A DNA stretch of 64,000 nt from Flavobacterium sp. DG2-3. Its GTDB lineage: Bacteria; Bacteroidota; Bacteroidia; Flavobacteriales; Flavobacteriaceae. Positions 8,421-17,273 of the stretch are shown one piece after another (within the stretch, counting starts at the first letter, position 1; each line of letters opens with the position of its first letter). The position numbers and the translations under genes are program-made. Under the pieces are notes generated by a model. The model searched no databases. It saw nothing but the letters and a program-made list of their open reading frames with translations, and had not been told where the DNA came from. The stretch spans positions 1-64,000 of the forward strand of contig NZ_JAVAMB010000011.1 of assembly GCF_030730925.1 (NCBI RefSeq). The letters run 5' to 3'.

Positions 8421-8452
8421 AAAAGGACAACTCACAAGGTTGTCCTTTTTTT
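8421..8452 (+). terminator. Terminator after icd
   Basis: A perfect 11-bp stem (AAAAGGACAAC 8421-8431 with 8439-8449), 7-nt loop and T tail. Confidence 0.88.
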
Positions 8453-8531
8453 ATCTTAACTTATGTTTAACAAAAGTTCCGTAAGAATATGTAGTAAGAA
8501 TTTGTTAACTATGTAAATCAAAATCAATATA

Positions 8532-10913
8532 ATGATTACAAAAAATACCTGCACATTTTTTCTTTTTATTTTAACGATTTTCACTTCATTTGCTCAGGAA
8601 AAATTCACTCTAAGCGGAACAATCAGCGATAGCAAAAACAACGAAACTTTAATTGGAGTAAATATCTTTATTCCATCCTTAAAAATAGGAACCACAACAA
8701 ACGAATACGGTTTTTATTCTCTTTCTGCTCCAAAGGGAGAATACGAAATTGAAATCAGCTATGTTGGTTACCAAACCATTCTAAAAAATATTGTTTTAAA
8801 TCAGAATACAAAAAACAATTTCTCGATAAAAGAAGGCGGAGAAGAACTCCAAGAGGTAATCATTACAGAAAATAAAGGCAAAATAAATATCAAATCGCCA
8901 GAAATGAGCGTGAACAAACTGTCTATTTCGACCATAAAAAAAATGCCTGTCGTTTTAGGAGAAGTTGATGTTATAAAATCCATCTTATTGCTTCCAGGCG
9001 TTACCAATGCAGGTGAAGGCGCTTCTGGATTCAATGTTCGCGGAGGCGGTGCCGATCAGAACCTGATTCTTTTGGATGAAGCCACAATTTTTAATTCATC
9101 TCACGTTTTCGGATTCTTTTCTGTTTTTAATCCCGATGCCATTAAAGATCTAAAACTATACAAAGGAGGAATTCCGGCACGCTACGGCGGAAGAGCTTCT
9201 TCTGTTTTAGAAATTTATCAAAAAGACGGCAGCAGTAAAGATTTCCACATGAATGGCGGTATCGGATTAATTTCAAGCCGTCTTCTGGCTGAAGGTCCGA
9301 TTGAAAAAGACAAAGGTTCTTTTTTAATTGGCGGAAGAGCTTCTTATGCGCATCTTTTTTTGAAACTCTCTGAAGACAATAAAAATAATGCCGCTTATTT
9401 TTATGATTTAAACACCAAATTAAGCTATAAACTCAACGACAATAACAGTCTCTACTTATCGGGTTATTTCGGCCGAGATGTTTTCAGATTAAATAAAAGT
9501 TTCACCAATACTTACGGAAACTCTACTTTAAATTTTAGATGGAATCATTTATACTCTGATAAACTGTTTTCAAATCTTTCCTTAATCTACAGCGATTATT
9601 ACTATGGCTTAGACCTTGATTTTGTGGGATTTAAATGGGATTCTGGAATTAAAAACTACAATATTAAATACGATTTCAAGCATTATCTTTCAGATAAATT
9701 AAAACTGAATTATGGAGTAAACGGAATTTATTATCAATTCAATCCCGGAACGATTAAACCTTCTAGCGAAGATTCAGGAATTACCCCAGATCAATTGGAT
9801 AAAAAATACGCTTTTGAACCTTCTGTTTATTTGGACGCAGAAAGTCAGCTTTCTAAAAAAATTACCGTCGCCTACGGATTACGTTACAGTTTATTTTATA
9901 GATTAGGCGCTTCTACTATTAATTATTACGATAATAATCAGGCAGTTGTCTATAATAGCAATATGCAGATTTACGAAAAAGGAACTCCAACTTCGACACA
10001 GTATTTTAGCAAAAACAAAGTTATTCAAAGCTACGATAATTTTGAACCGCGTTTTTCTATTTCTTACCAATTAAATGAAGATCAAGCCATAAAAGCCAGC
10101 TACAATAGAATGGCACAGTATCTTCAATTAATTTCTAATACTTCATCTCCGACTCCTTTAGACGTCTGGATGCCGAGCGATAATTACATCAAACCTCAGC
10201 TTGCAGATCAAGGGGCAATCGGATATTTTAGAAATATTTATAATGGTGATTATTCGCTAGAAGTCGAAACCTATTATAAAAAAATACAAAACAGGCTAGA
10301 TTATATTGACGGAGCCGATTTAATTGCCAATAATGCCATTGAGCAAGTCATTTTAAATGGTCAAATGCGTGCGTATGGTTTAGAATTGATGATTAAGAAA
10401 AATAAAGGCAAATTTAACGGATGGATTTCATATACGATTTCCAAATCAGAACAGCAGACTCCTGGCAGAACTCCAGAAGAAATCGGAATTAATAACGGCC
10501 AATGGTACGCCTCAGCTTACGATAAAACACACAATTTAGCCATTACATCGGCATATAATTTAAACGAAAAGTGGTCTTTTGGCGCTAACTTTGCTTTGCA
10601 GTCAGGACAGCCTGTTACTTATCCGAATGGCCAATATGAATATTTAGGAATCACGGTGCCAAGTTACGGCCTTCGAAACGAGAACAGACTTCCTGCTTAT
10701 CATCATTTGGATATTTCTGCAACTTTAACACCAACAAAAAATAAAGATAGAAATTGGAAAGGCGAATGGGTTTTCAGTATTTACAACGTTTACAATCGCA
10801 TGAATGCTGCCTCAATCAATTTTCGTCAAAATGTCGATACAGGTGTAAATGAAGCCATTAAAACATCCATTTTCGGAATTGTTCCAGCGGTTAGTTATAA
10901 TTTCAAATTCTAA
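8532..10913 (+). CDS. TonB-dependent receptor with carboxypeptidase-regulatory-like N-terminal domain
   Basis: This 793-residue outer-membrane transporter has a signal peptide (to about residue 21, ...TSFAQ), an N-terminal CarboxypepD_reg-like domain (about 25-110; SGTISDSKNNETLIGVNIFI), a plug domain (about 130-240; ILLLPGVTNAGEGASGFNVR, then YKGGIPARYGGRASSVLEI) and a beta-barrel ending in an aromatic residue (SYNFKF). It imports an unknown substrate using TonB energy. The next gene encodes a DUF4249 lipoprotein, the common partner of this receptor type in Bacteroidetes. No adjacent sigma/anti-sigma pair or degradative enzyme gives a clue to the substrate. It heads a run of five genes with gaps of 2-29 bp. 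Confidence 0.93.
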   Translation: MITKNTCTFFLFILTIFTSFAQEKFTLSGTISDSKNNETLIGVNIFIPSLKIGTTTNEYGFYSLSAPKGEYEIEISYVGYQTILKNIVLNQNTKNNFSIKEGGEELQEVIITENKGKINIKSPEMSVNKLSISTIKKMPVVLGEVDVIKSILLLPGVTNAGEGASGFNVRGGGADQNLILLDEATIFNSSHVFGFFSVFNPDAIKDLKLYKGGIPARYGGRASSVLEIYQKDGSSKDFHMNGGIGLISSRLLAEGPIEKDKGSFLIGGRASYAHLFLKLSEDNKNNAAYFYDLNTKLSYKLNDNNSLYLSGYFGRDVFRLNKSFTNTYGNSTLNFRWNHLYSDKLFSNLSLIYSDYYYGLDLDFVGFKWDSGIKNYNIKYDFKHYLSDKLKLNYGVNGIYYQFNPGTIKPSSEDSGITPDQLDKKYAFEPSVYLDAESQLSKKITVAYGLRYSLFYRLGASTINYYDNNQAVVYNSNMQIYEKGTPTSTQYFSKNKVIQSYDNFEPRFSISYQLNEDQAIKASYNRMAQYLQLISNTSSPTPLDVWMPSDNYIKPQLADQGAIGYFRNIYNGDYSLEVETYYKKIQNRLDYIDGADLIANNAIEQVILNGQMRAYGLELMIKKNKGKFNGWISYTISKSEQQTPGRTPEEIGINNGQWYASAYDKTHNLAITSAYNLNEKWSFGANFALQSGQPVTYPNGQYEYLGITVPSYGLRNENRLPAYHHLDISATLTPTKNKDRNWKGEWVFSIYNVYNRMNAASINFRQNVDTGVNEAIKTSIFGIVPAVSYNFKF

Positions 10914-10942
10914 AAAATCAATTAAAAACTAAAAATACAGAT

Positions 10943-11764
10943 ATGAAAAAATTAGTTTTTTTAATCGCATTTTTCACATCGCTACTCTTCATAAGCTGCG
11001 AAGAAGTGGTCGATGTTGATTTAGACACAGCGCCTCCAAAATTGGTGATCGAAGCTGCTATTAATTGGGAAAAAGGGACAAAAGGAAATGAGCAGACCAT
11101 AACGCTGACGACTACAACGGGATATTTTGAAAACGTAATTCCAACCGTTTCTGGCGCCATTATTTATATAGAAGACAGTCACAAAGAGAGATTTAATTTT
11201 ATCGAAATTAAAAAGACTGGTCAATATGCCTGCAGCAATTTTAAACCTGTTATCGACGAAGAATATACTTTAACTATAATTAGCAGAGGAAGTAGATATA
11301 TCGGAACTGAAACTTTAAAATCAATTGCGCCCATCACGCGAATAGACCAAAATAATCAAGGCGGTTTTACTGGAAAAGATATCGAAATAAAAGCGTTTTA
11401 TAATGATCCTGCCGATGCAGAAAATTACTATTTGTATAAATACTTATATCCTAATAGAGTCAAATCGATCTTTTATGTAGATGAAGATAAATTTTTTAAT
11501 GGCAATGAATTCTTCAGTATTTCAGACGATGAAGATTTAGAAATTGGAAATGAAATCGAAATAACGCATTACGGAATTTCAAAACAATATTATAATTATA
11601 TGAGTATCTTAGTTAGCATTGCCGGAAGCAATTTTGGAGGACCTTTTCAGTCTCCGCCAGCAACCGTAAAAGGAAATATGGTCAATGTAACTACAAAAGA
11701 TAATTATCCGCTTGGATATTTTTCCTTAAGCGAAACCAGTACAAAAAAGTACAAAATCGAATAA
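10943..11764 (+). CDS. DUF4249 family lipoprotein, receptor partner
   Basis: The 273-residue product has a lipoprotein signal (MKKLVFLIAFFTSLLFISC, Cys19) followed by the hallmark acidic start EEVVDVDLD and LVIEAAI, then a beta-rich body (DUF4249). These lipoproteins are encoded next to TonB-dependent receptors and are thought to help substrate capture at the cell surface, in a way comparable with SusD; that role is inferred. It lies 29 bp after the receptor and 2 bp before the next gene. Confidence 0.85.
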   Translation: MKKLVFLIAFFTSLLFISCEEVVDVDLDTAPPKLVIEAAINWEKGTKGNEQTITLTTTTGYFENVIPTVSGAIIYIEDSHKERFNFIEIKKTGQYACSNFKPVIDEEYTLTIISRGSRYIGTETLKSIAPITRIDQNNQGGFTGKDIEIKAFYNDPADAENYYLYKYLYPNRVKSIFYVDEDKFFNGNEFFSISDDEDLEIGNEIEITHYGISKQYYNYMSILVSIAGSNFGGPFQSPPATVKGNMVNVTTKDNYPLGYFSLSETSTKKYKIE

Positions 11765-11766
11765 TC

Positions 11767-12252
11767 ATGCGACCGATAATCAAAAACTTAACCGAGAAAA
11801 AACTCCTTGGGCATTTTATAGAAATGTCTTTTATTGAGAATAAAACTTTTCAATTATGGAGCGGTTTTATGCCACACCGAAAAGAAATAAAAAATGCAAT
11901 TGGCGCTAATTTGTATTCTTTAGAAGTATATGCAGAAGACCATTTTGATAATTTTGATCCTAATGACAATTTCCAAAAATGGGCTGCCGTAGAAGTTTCA
12001 GATTACGAAAGTATTCCAGAAGGAATGCAAACCTTAGTTGTTCCTGATGGTTTATATGCCGTTTTTCTTCATTTAGGACCAGCTTCAGACGCGCACAAAA
12101 CCTATCATTACATTTTTGCAGAATGGCTTCCAAATTCTGAATATACCGTAGACAATAGACCGCATTTTGCTGTTATGAATGAAAAATATAAAAAAGATGA
12201 CGCGAATTCTGAAGAAGAAATCTGGATTCCGATAAAAAAGAGAGATAATTAG
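11767..12252 (+). CDS. GyrI-like / AraC effector-binding-domain protein
   Basis: The 161-residue protein matches stand-alone GyrI-like (SOUL-fold, AraC_E_bind) small-molecule binding domains: the N-terminal LLGHFIEMSF strand, LWSGFMPHRKEI, WAAVEVSDYESIPEGMQTLVVPDGLYAVFLHLGP and the C-terminal EEEIWIPIKK segment. There is no DNA-binding domain. Such proteins bind hydrophobic or cationic ligands, or inhibit gyrase in enterobacteria. It starts 2 bp after the DUF4249 gene, so translation is probably coupled. The ligand is unknown. Confidence 0.8.
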   Translation: MRPIIKNLTEKKLLGHFIEMSFIENKTFQLWSGFMPHRKEIKNAIGANLYSLEVYAEDHFDNFDPNDNFQKWAAVEVSDYESIPEGMQTLVVPDGLYAVFLHLGPASDAHKTYHYIFAEWLPNSEYTVDNRPHFAVMNEKYKKDDANSEEEIWIPIKKRDN

Positions 12253-12267
12253 AAAATCCGATATCGA

Positions 12268-12846
12268 ATGAATTATAAAAATTATTCCGATAAAGATCTT
12301 GAGGAAGCCTACATAAGTATGATTGATTACTCTGGAAAGGCCAGCAAGGAAATTCTTTTTGAAATTGATAACAGAGGAGGAATTGATGCTTTTTTATCAA
12401 TGCTAGAATCTAATAAAATCAATAAAAAAGAAATACAGAGAATAACAAAAGAAGTCTATGACTTGTGTTATGATTATTCCGATTTGGACTTTATAAAACA
12501 ATTTATAAAATCAGATATACTAGATTCCGACGAATTAGATAAATTAGTTAACTCAAAATTCAATGAGTATCAAGCAATTTTAAGCGATAGAGCAATTAAT
12601 CAAAAAACAATTTATGGAAGTCTAATTGGAATGACAGTAGGAATTATAATCAGCTTGATGTTCTACGCTTTCATAATTAATCTATTTGGAAGATTTATAT
12701 ACTATCCAATAGTAGCCGTATATTTTATTTGCTACCTCACTATTAAACTCATAACCAAACAAACGCGAAATAATTCGTTTGTTTTTATCAGTTCGCTTAT
12801 GGGAACTGTATTAACACTTCTCTGCCTCTACTTTTTTTATAATTAA
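12268..12846 (+). CDS. Unknown protein with C-terminal membrane segments
   Basis: I do not recognise this 192-residue protein. The first 115 residues are soluble and charged (LSMLESNKINKKEIQRITKE and two short acidic helices). Three hydrophobic segments follow at about 118-140, 143-162 and 171-190, so the N-terminal domain probably faces the cytoplasm. It lies 15 bp after the GyrI-like gene and 12 bp before the DinB-like gene, inside the receptor operon. It could be unrelated to transport, as such small cargo often rides along in flavobacterial operons. Confidence 0.75.
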   Translation: MNYKNYSDKDLEEAYISMIDYSGKASKEILFEIDNRGGIDAFLSMLESNKINKKEIQRITKEVYDLCYDYSDLDFIKQFIKSDILDSDELDKLVNSKFNEYQAILSDRAINQKTIYGSLIGMTVGIIISLMFYAFIINLFGRFIYYPIVAVYFICYLTIKLITKQTRNNSFVFISSLMGTVLTLLCLYFFYN

Positions 12847-12858
12847 TCAAATATCACA

Positions 12859-13305
12859 ATGTCAATACAAACCTTACAATCACTTTTTAATAGAGATTTA
12901 AACAAACTAAAATTTGAAATTGAATCTTACGAATTCGAAAAACAAATTTGGGCAGTCGATAAAAACATTTCGAATTCGGCGGGAAATCTATGTCTGCATT
13001 TAATTGGAAATCTAAACACCTACATTGGCGCAGAAATAGGAAAAACGGGTTACGTGCGAAATCGTCCTCTGGAATTTTCTTTAAAAGACATTCCAAAAAC
13101 GGAATTAATTTCTAAAATCGAAAACACAATTGAAGTCGTCAATAATGCCTTAGATTTACTAACTGAAAAAGATTTAGAACAAATTTACCCGCAGATTGTT
13201 TTTGAAAAAGAAATGACAACTGGTTTCTTCCTTATTCATCTTTCAACACATTTAGCTTATCATTTAGGACAAATCAACTATCACAGAAGACTTCTAGATT
13301 TCTGA
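12859..13305 (+). CDS. DinB-like (DUF1572-type) metal-binding four-helix protein
   Basis: The 148-residue protein has the DinB/YfiT fold pattern: a His in NLCLHLIGNLNTYIGAEIG around residue 48 and the C-terminal HLSTHLAYHLGQINYHRR with His residues spaced to complete a three-His metal site. Family members include damage-inducible proteins and thiol-transferase-like enzymes; no specific activity can be assigned. It is the last gene of the receptor run. The paralogue at 39706 is only distantly similar. Confidence 0.82.
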   Translation: MSIQTLQSLFNRDLNKLKFEIESYEFEKQIWAVDKNISNSAGNLCLHLIGNLNTYIGAEIGKTGYVRNRPLEFSLKDIPKTELISKIENTIEVVNNALDLLTEKDLEQIYPQIVFEKEMTTGFFLIHLSTHLAYHLGQINYHRRLLDF

Positions 13306-13312
13306 TTTTAGA

Positions 13313-13410
13313 ATGCAGATTGTAGATTGTAGATTGCAGATTGTAGATTTTAGATTTTAGATTCTTGATTGCTTTACATTATCTAATTATCTAATTTCTC
13401 AATTATCTCA
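13313..13410. repeat. AGATTGTAGATT / ATTATCTAATT repeat tract
   Basis: Tandem degenerate units of AGATTGTAGATT and AGATTTTAGATT (13316-13370) are followed by ATTATCTAATTATCTAATT units. The same two-part combination recurs at 49010-49100, and shorter versions lie at 32750-32775 and 36229-36260. It sits between the DinB-like gene and thiamine pyrophosphokinase. Confidence 0.7.
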
Positions 13411-13411
13411 T

Positions 13412-13419
13412 TAACTTTG
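13412..13419 (+). promoter_or_regulatory. -7 box of thiamine pyrophosphokinase
   Basis: TAACTTTG fits TAnnTTTG, 23 bp before the ATG. A short leader without a riboswitch-like structure follows. Confidence 0.5.
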
Positions 13420-13441
13420 CACTTCATTCAAAAAAACGTAC

Positions 13442-14104
13442 ATGTCATCACATCATATAGTCCGCGACGATCAAGAACCCGCTTTAATAATTGCAAACGG
13501 CGCCGCCTGCGATGCTGAATTATTAGGACAATTGTTAGAATGGTCTCCGTTGGTTGTGGTTTTAGATTCGGCTATAGAAAGAGTGATCGAATTAGGCATC
13601 AAAGTCGACGTTTTGTTGGGAGATTTTGATCGCGGTTTAGATCCCGAAATTTACAAAACTTCTCAATTTCCGATAGAAATTGTCCATACTCCCGATCAAG
13701 ATAAAACTGACTTAGAAAAGGCTTTTGATTATTTAATTGAAAGAAAAATTCCAGCCGTAAATGTAGTTTGGGCAACCGGAAGACGTGCCGATCATACCAT
13801 TACCAATCTTACCAATATTGTAAGATATCGAAATCTGCTTAAAATCGTCATTTTAGACGATCATTCTAAAATATTCCTTCTGCCAACAAAATTTGAGAAA
13901 TGGTATACGGCAAATACTCCAATTTCTCTTATCCCGATTGGAGTTGCAAACGGAATTTCGTCTACCAATTTAAAATACCAATTAAACAACGATACGCTCA
14001 CTATGGGCTACAGAACCGGAAGCAGTAATTCCGTCGAAAAAGATGGAATTGTTTCTATTATTCATTCAGACGGCGATTTGCTTTTGATGGAATGTTTTGA
14101 TTAA
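13442..14104 (+). CDS. thiN: Thiamine pyrophosphokinase
   Basis: The enzyme makes thiamine diphosphate from thiamine and ATP. The 220-residue protein shows the family signatures in order: LIIANGAACD, DVLLGDFDRG (the GDFDS-type acidic site), PDQDKTDLEKAFDY and WATGRRADHTITNL, followed by a C-terminal beta domain with YRTGSSNSVEKDG for thiamine binding. The length is normal. It has its own -7 box. There is no adjacent thiamine transporter or biosynthesis gene. Family assignment is firm; thiN is used here as the bacterial gene name. Confidence 0.92.
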   Translation: MSSHHIVRDDQEPALIIANGAACDAELLGQLLEWSPLVVVLDSAIERVIELGIKVDVLLGDFDRGLDPEIYKTSQFPIEIVHTPDQDKTDLEKAFDYLIERKIPAVNVVWATGRRADHTITNLTNIVRYRNLLKIVILDDHSKIFLLPTKFEKWYTANTPISLIPIGVANGISSTNLKYQLNNDTLTMGYRTGSSNSVEKDGIVSIIHSDGDLLLMECFD

Positions 14105-14135
14105 AAAAGACCATCGGCTCGAATAATTTTGTAGG

Positions 14136-14275
14136 CTCGGATTTTAATCCGAGGTATAATGATATACATCCACAATTTAGAGAACCAGAAGTTCGGCACA
14201 TATCTTCAAAAATGAATCGTTCCTATGCAACTCATCTGAATATCATCAATCAAATTCAACGGATTAAAATCCGTT
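14136..14275. repeat. Paired palindromes in inverted orientation (REPIN-like)
   Basis: CTCGGATTTTAATCCGAG (14136-14153) and AACGGATTAAAATCCGTT (14258-14275) are each palindromic, and their 14-bp cores are exact reverse complements of one another, about 105 bp apart. The spacer downstream continues with CGGAATTCTAATTCC before the rlmF promoter. This is the two-REP inverted arrangement called REPIN in other bacteria. Confidence 0.7.
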
Positions 14276-14328
14276 GCTACAAAATATAGATCATTCCTAC
14301 GGAATTCTAATTCCAAAAAAGGAATACC

Positions 14329-14336
14329 TATCTTTG
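14329..14336 (+). promoter_or_regulatory. -7 box of rlmF
   Basis: TATCTTTG lies 13 bp before ATG 14349, so the leader must be very short; translation could also begin at ATG 14355. It rules out the longer open frame that starts at 14274. Confidence 0.5.
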
Positions 14337-14348
14337 CAATCGAAATCA

Positions 14349-15305
14349 ATGAAAATGAAAGCAAACGACAATTTAGAAAAAAGCAATTTACATCCAAGAA
14401 ACCTTCATCGTTCCCGTTATGATTTTGAGCTTCTTATTTCAAATTGTCCTGAGTTAAAAGAATATGTTTCAATCAACAAATACCAAATTGAAACAATTGA
14501 TTTTAGCGATCCAAAAGCAGTAAAAGTCCTAAATAAAGCCTTACTCAAAACTTATTATAATATTGGCTTTTGGAATATTCCTTTGCATTATCTCTGCCCT
14601 CCTATTCCCGGCCGTGCAGACTATATTCACTACATCGCCGATTTATTAGCAGAAAGCAATAACGGTGTAATTCCGAATAATGCTAGCGTTTTAGGCCTAG
14701 ATATCGGAACAGGCGTAAATATGATCTATCCGATATTAGGAAACTCAATATACAATTGGAGCTTTGTTGCTACCGATATAGATAAAAAAGCAATCGAAAA
14801 TTGCGGTAAAATTATTGAAGCAAATCCGCATCTTATAGATTCTATAAGTTTACAGCAACAAACAGAACCTCGATTCATCTTCAAAAATATTATAATTCCA
14901 GAAGACCGATTTTCTTTTACTATGTGTAATCCGCCCTTCCATGCCTCTGCCGAAGAAGCGGCTAAAGGCTCTTTAAGAAAAATCAAAAATCTTAATCCTA
15001 AGGACAAAAAAATCAATGCTCCCGTTTTAAATTTTGGAGGACAAAGCAACGAATTATGGTGCAATGGTGGTGAAATCGCTTTTATAACGCAAATGATTTA
15101 TGAAAGTGCACATTACAAATCGCAATGTCTCTGGTTTACGACTTTGGTCTCAAAAAAAGAAAATCTTCCTGCTATTTATAAAACTTTGAAGAAAGTAAAT
15201 ACAGTTTCTGTTAAAACAATTGATATGGCACAAGGGCAAAAAAATAGTCGCATTGTCGCTTGGAGTTTTTTGAATGAACAGGAATCAAAGAGTTGGAAAT
15301 TTTAA
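14349..15305 (+). CDS. rlmF: 23S rRNA (adenine(1618)-N6)-methyltransferase
   Basis: RlmF methylates N6 of A1618 in 23S rRNA. From ATG 14349 the product has 318 residues, normal for the family. Seen are the N-terminal NLHPRNLHRSRYDFELL, the SAM motif LGLDIGTGVNMIYPILG near residue 115-131, and the catalytic motif CNPPFHASAEEA around 196-207 typical of N6-adenine methyltransferases. The open frame extends 75 bp upstream, but that region contains a repeat and the -7 box, so the later start is chosen. It is monocistronic. Confidence 0.92.
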   Translation: MKMKANDNLEKSNLHPRNLHRSRYDFELLISNCPELKEYVSINKYQIETIDFSDPKAVKVLNKALLKTYYNIGFWNIPLHYLCPPIPGRADYIHYIADLLAESNNGVIPNNASVLGLDIGTGVNMIYPILGNSIYNWSFVATDIDKKAIENCGKIIEANPHLIDSISLQQQTEPRFIFKNIIIPEDRFSFTMCNPPFHASAEEAAKGSLRKIKNLNPKDKKINAPVLNFGGQSNELWCNGGEIAFITQMIYESAHYKSQCLWFTTLVSKKENLPAIYKTLKKVNTVSVKTIDMAQGQKNSRIVAWSFLNEQESKSWKF

Positions 15306-15347
15306 GAATTAAAAACATTTTGATTTTTGTAATAATTTAAAATGTGT

Positions 15348-15520
15348 CGCTCCTCCGGAGCTTTAGTCAATGCGCTTAGATTTCGCTATAAATATTTGGC
15401 TCCTCTGGAGCCTTAGCATTAATGAATGAAGCAATGTTGATATAGTCCCAGCGGGACGAAATATTTATAGAAGAATATTATCCCTCTTTTTCAAAGCCCC
15501 AGCGGGGCGAAATATTTTGA
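15348..15520. repeat. Cluster of four short palindromes of two kinds
   Basis: Two copies of GCTCCTCyGGAGCyTTAG (15349-15366 and 15399-15415) are followed by two copies of GyCCCAGCGGGrCGAAATATTT (15445 onward and 15496 onward). CTATAAATATTT near 15386 is the reverse complement of AAATATTTATAG near 15459, so the two halves face each other. It fills most of the 313-bp gap after rlmF. Confidence 0.75.
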
Positions 15521-15618
15521 TAAACTAAACCTTTTAAAATATCTGATTTCTGAACCCAAACCTTGATTTTATAATTTCCTTTTGTTATATTTATTGTAAA
15601 CATTTCAAAATCAAGATT

Positions 15619-15849
15619 ATGGCAGAATATATTGGTTATCTCGCGTCTGTTTTTATTGTTGGCGGTTTCTTGCTCAAAAACCTTAGAACAATTCGGTTCA
15701 TTAATATGTTTGGCTGTATCTGCTTTGTCATTTATGGCATTTTTCTAAATGATTATCGAGATTTCAATCAATGGCTTTGGCCAGTTATTATTCCGAATGC
15801 TATTTTAGCTTTTGTGCAGATCTATTATCTCTCTTCGAAAAAGGAATAG
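15619..15849 (+). CDS. Small membrane protein, YgjV/SemiSWEET-like
   Basis: The 76-residue protein has three hydrophobic segments (about 3-20, 29-44 and 52-71). The pattern GYLASVFIVGGFLLKNLRTIR then NMFGCICFVIYGIFL and a Trp-Pro/Asn-Ala third helix (LWPVIIPNAILAFVQIYYL) recalls YgjV-type inner-membrane proteins and the three-helix SemiSWEET half-transporters. A transport role is inference. It stands alone. Confidence 0.7.
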   Translation: MAEYIGYLASVFIVGGFLLKNLRTIRFINMFGCICFVIYGIFLNDYRDFNQWLWPVIIPNAILAFVQIYYLSSKKE

Positions 15850-15939
15850 ACCTTAAAATTTTGATAGTTTAAACTAAAATTATATGACGCCTTAAATCTT
15901 CATCTGAAGTAATTTTAGGTATAAATCTAATTCACTATC

Positions 15940-16890
15940 ATGCTTAAATCTGCTCTAAAAATTGCGGTTTTATTTTTATTTGTCGGTTGTTCTTCAACAC
16001 AAAAATTCAGCGATTACAGCTTTAAAACCAAAAAAGACAAAGAATCTTATACAAAGGCTTACAATAATGCGCTTAAACTTTGGGATGTTCCCTACACCGA
16101 AGAAGATGTAAAAACTGATTTAGGAACTGCTCATGTTGTTATTGCAGGCCCTAAAAACGGTAAAAAACTGGTTTTACTTCACGGAATGGATGCCAGCTCA
16201 ACAATGTGGTATCCAAACATTAAAGCTTTAGCCAAAAATCATCGTGTTTATGCTATCGATTTTTTAATGGAACCTAATAAATCCGTTTATACAAGAAACT
16301 CCATTTTTACTGGAATCTCTCCTTCTGCTAACGAAATTGTGAAATGGTACAACGAAATTTTCGACCATTATCAATTGAAGAAATTTGATATTGTTGCCGC
16401 TTCCCGCGGAGGCTGGGTTGCGACTTTATTAGCCACTCAAAAAGGAAATTCGATAAATAGAATTGTTTTATTGAGTCCCGCGCAGACTTTTAAATTTATT
16501 GATAAAATTGGAAAAACAAGTTCGGCTTTGATGCTAAAACTTTTTCCAAGCGAAAAGAAATTCGGAAAAACCTTAACCACATTTTCAACACACCCCGAAA
16601 AAATAAGCCCGCTTTACAAAAGACAATTTTATTTAGCAAATAAATATGCAAAATCAAATTCGAGTATGCTGAAAATGATGCCTTTTTCTGAGAAAGAATT
16701 AGAATCCATCCAAAATCCCGTTTTGATTTTAATTGGCGATCATGATGTTATTAATGGTGAAGAAAGCATCGAAAGAGCAAAGAAATATTTAGTCAACAGC
16801 GAAACCAGAGTCATAAAAGATGCTGGACATTTTCTTTCTATAGACCAATCCAAAATAGTCAATGATGCTATGGTTGACTTTTTGAAGTAA
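15940..16890 (+). CDS. Alpha/beta-hydrolase lipoprotein
   Basis: The 316-residue product has a lipoprotein signal (FLFVGC, Cys17). The hydrolase core begins near residue 76 (KLVLLHGMDASSTMWYPN, oxyanion HG). The nucleophile elbow is AASRGGW with Ser155, so Gly is replaced by Ala in the usual GxSxG. Asp in LIGDHDVINGE (about 270) and His in DAGHFLSID (about 297) complete the triad. The substrate is unknown; the family includes esterases, lipases and haloperoxidase-like enzymes. It is monocistronic and followed by a repeat-filled spacer. Confidence 0.87.
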   Translation: MLKSALKIAVLFLFVGCSSTQKFSDYSFKTKKDKESYTKAYNNALKLWDVPYTEEDVKTDLGTAHVVIAGPKNGKKLVLLHGMDASSTMWYPNIKALAKNHRVYAIDFLMEPNKSVYTRNSIFTGISPSANEIVKWYNEIFDHYQLKKFDIVAASRGGWVATLLATQKGNSINRIVLLSPAQTFKFIDKIGKTSSALMLKLFPSEKKFGKTLTTFSTHPEKISPLYKRQFYLANKYAKSNSSMLKMMPFSEKELESIQNPVLILIGDHDVINGEESIERAKKYLVNSETRVIKDAGHFLSIDQSKIVNDAMVDFLK

Positions 16891-16902
16891 TGCTTTTTTT
16901 TA

Positions 16903-17205
16903 GCCACTAATTACACTAATTTTATTTAATGCTGAATAATTTTTAGCCACTCCCGATAGCTATCGGGATTCACAGATTAAAAGAATTTGTCAAGCTAGCT
17001 TTAAAAATTAAAATATGAATTGCCTCCAGCTTTAGCTGGAGGTCCTAATTTAGTTTGATACTACAAGGCTTTAGCCAAATCTTAATATCATTGTTCGCTA
17101 AAAAAGTTTGGCTAAAGCCGCTTGTGATTTTTTTTAAGCTAACCTCCAGCTAAAGCTGGAGGCAATTTAATTTTAAAAAATTCGAGAAATTAGTGTAATT
17201 CGTGG
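16903..17205. repeat. Composite nested inverted repeat in the spacer before uvrB
   Basis: A perfect 25-bp inverted repeat (17018-17042 with 17143-17167, core CCTCCAGCTTTAGCTGGAGG) encloses a perfect 13-bp one (GGCTTTAGCCAAA 17067-17079 with 17107-17119). Every arm is itself a palindrome. Outside lie the 18-bp palindrome TCCCGATAGCTATCGGGA (16951-16968) and an outermost imperfect pair (GCCACTAATTACACTAATTT near 16903 with AAATTAGTGTAATTCGTGGC near 17187). A second copy of the GGCTTTAGCC/CCTCCAGCT element lies at 38241-38368. Confidence 0.85.
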
Positions 17206-17273
17206 CAAACCAAATCAAAAACAAAACCAATTAATCTTCGTATATTTACAATCCAAATTTTCAGCCCACGCAA

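Noticed and set aside
13412..13441. TPP riboswitch before thiamine pyrophosphokinase
   Set aside because: The leader after the -7 box is only about 20 nt, too short for the aptamer.
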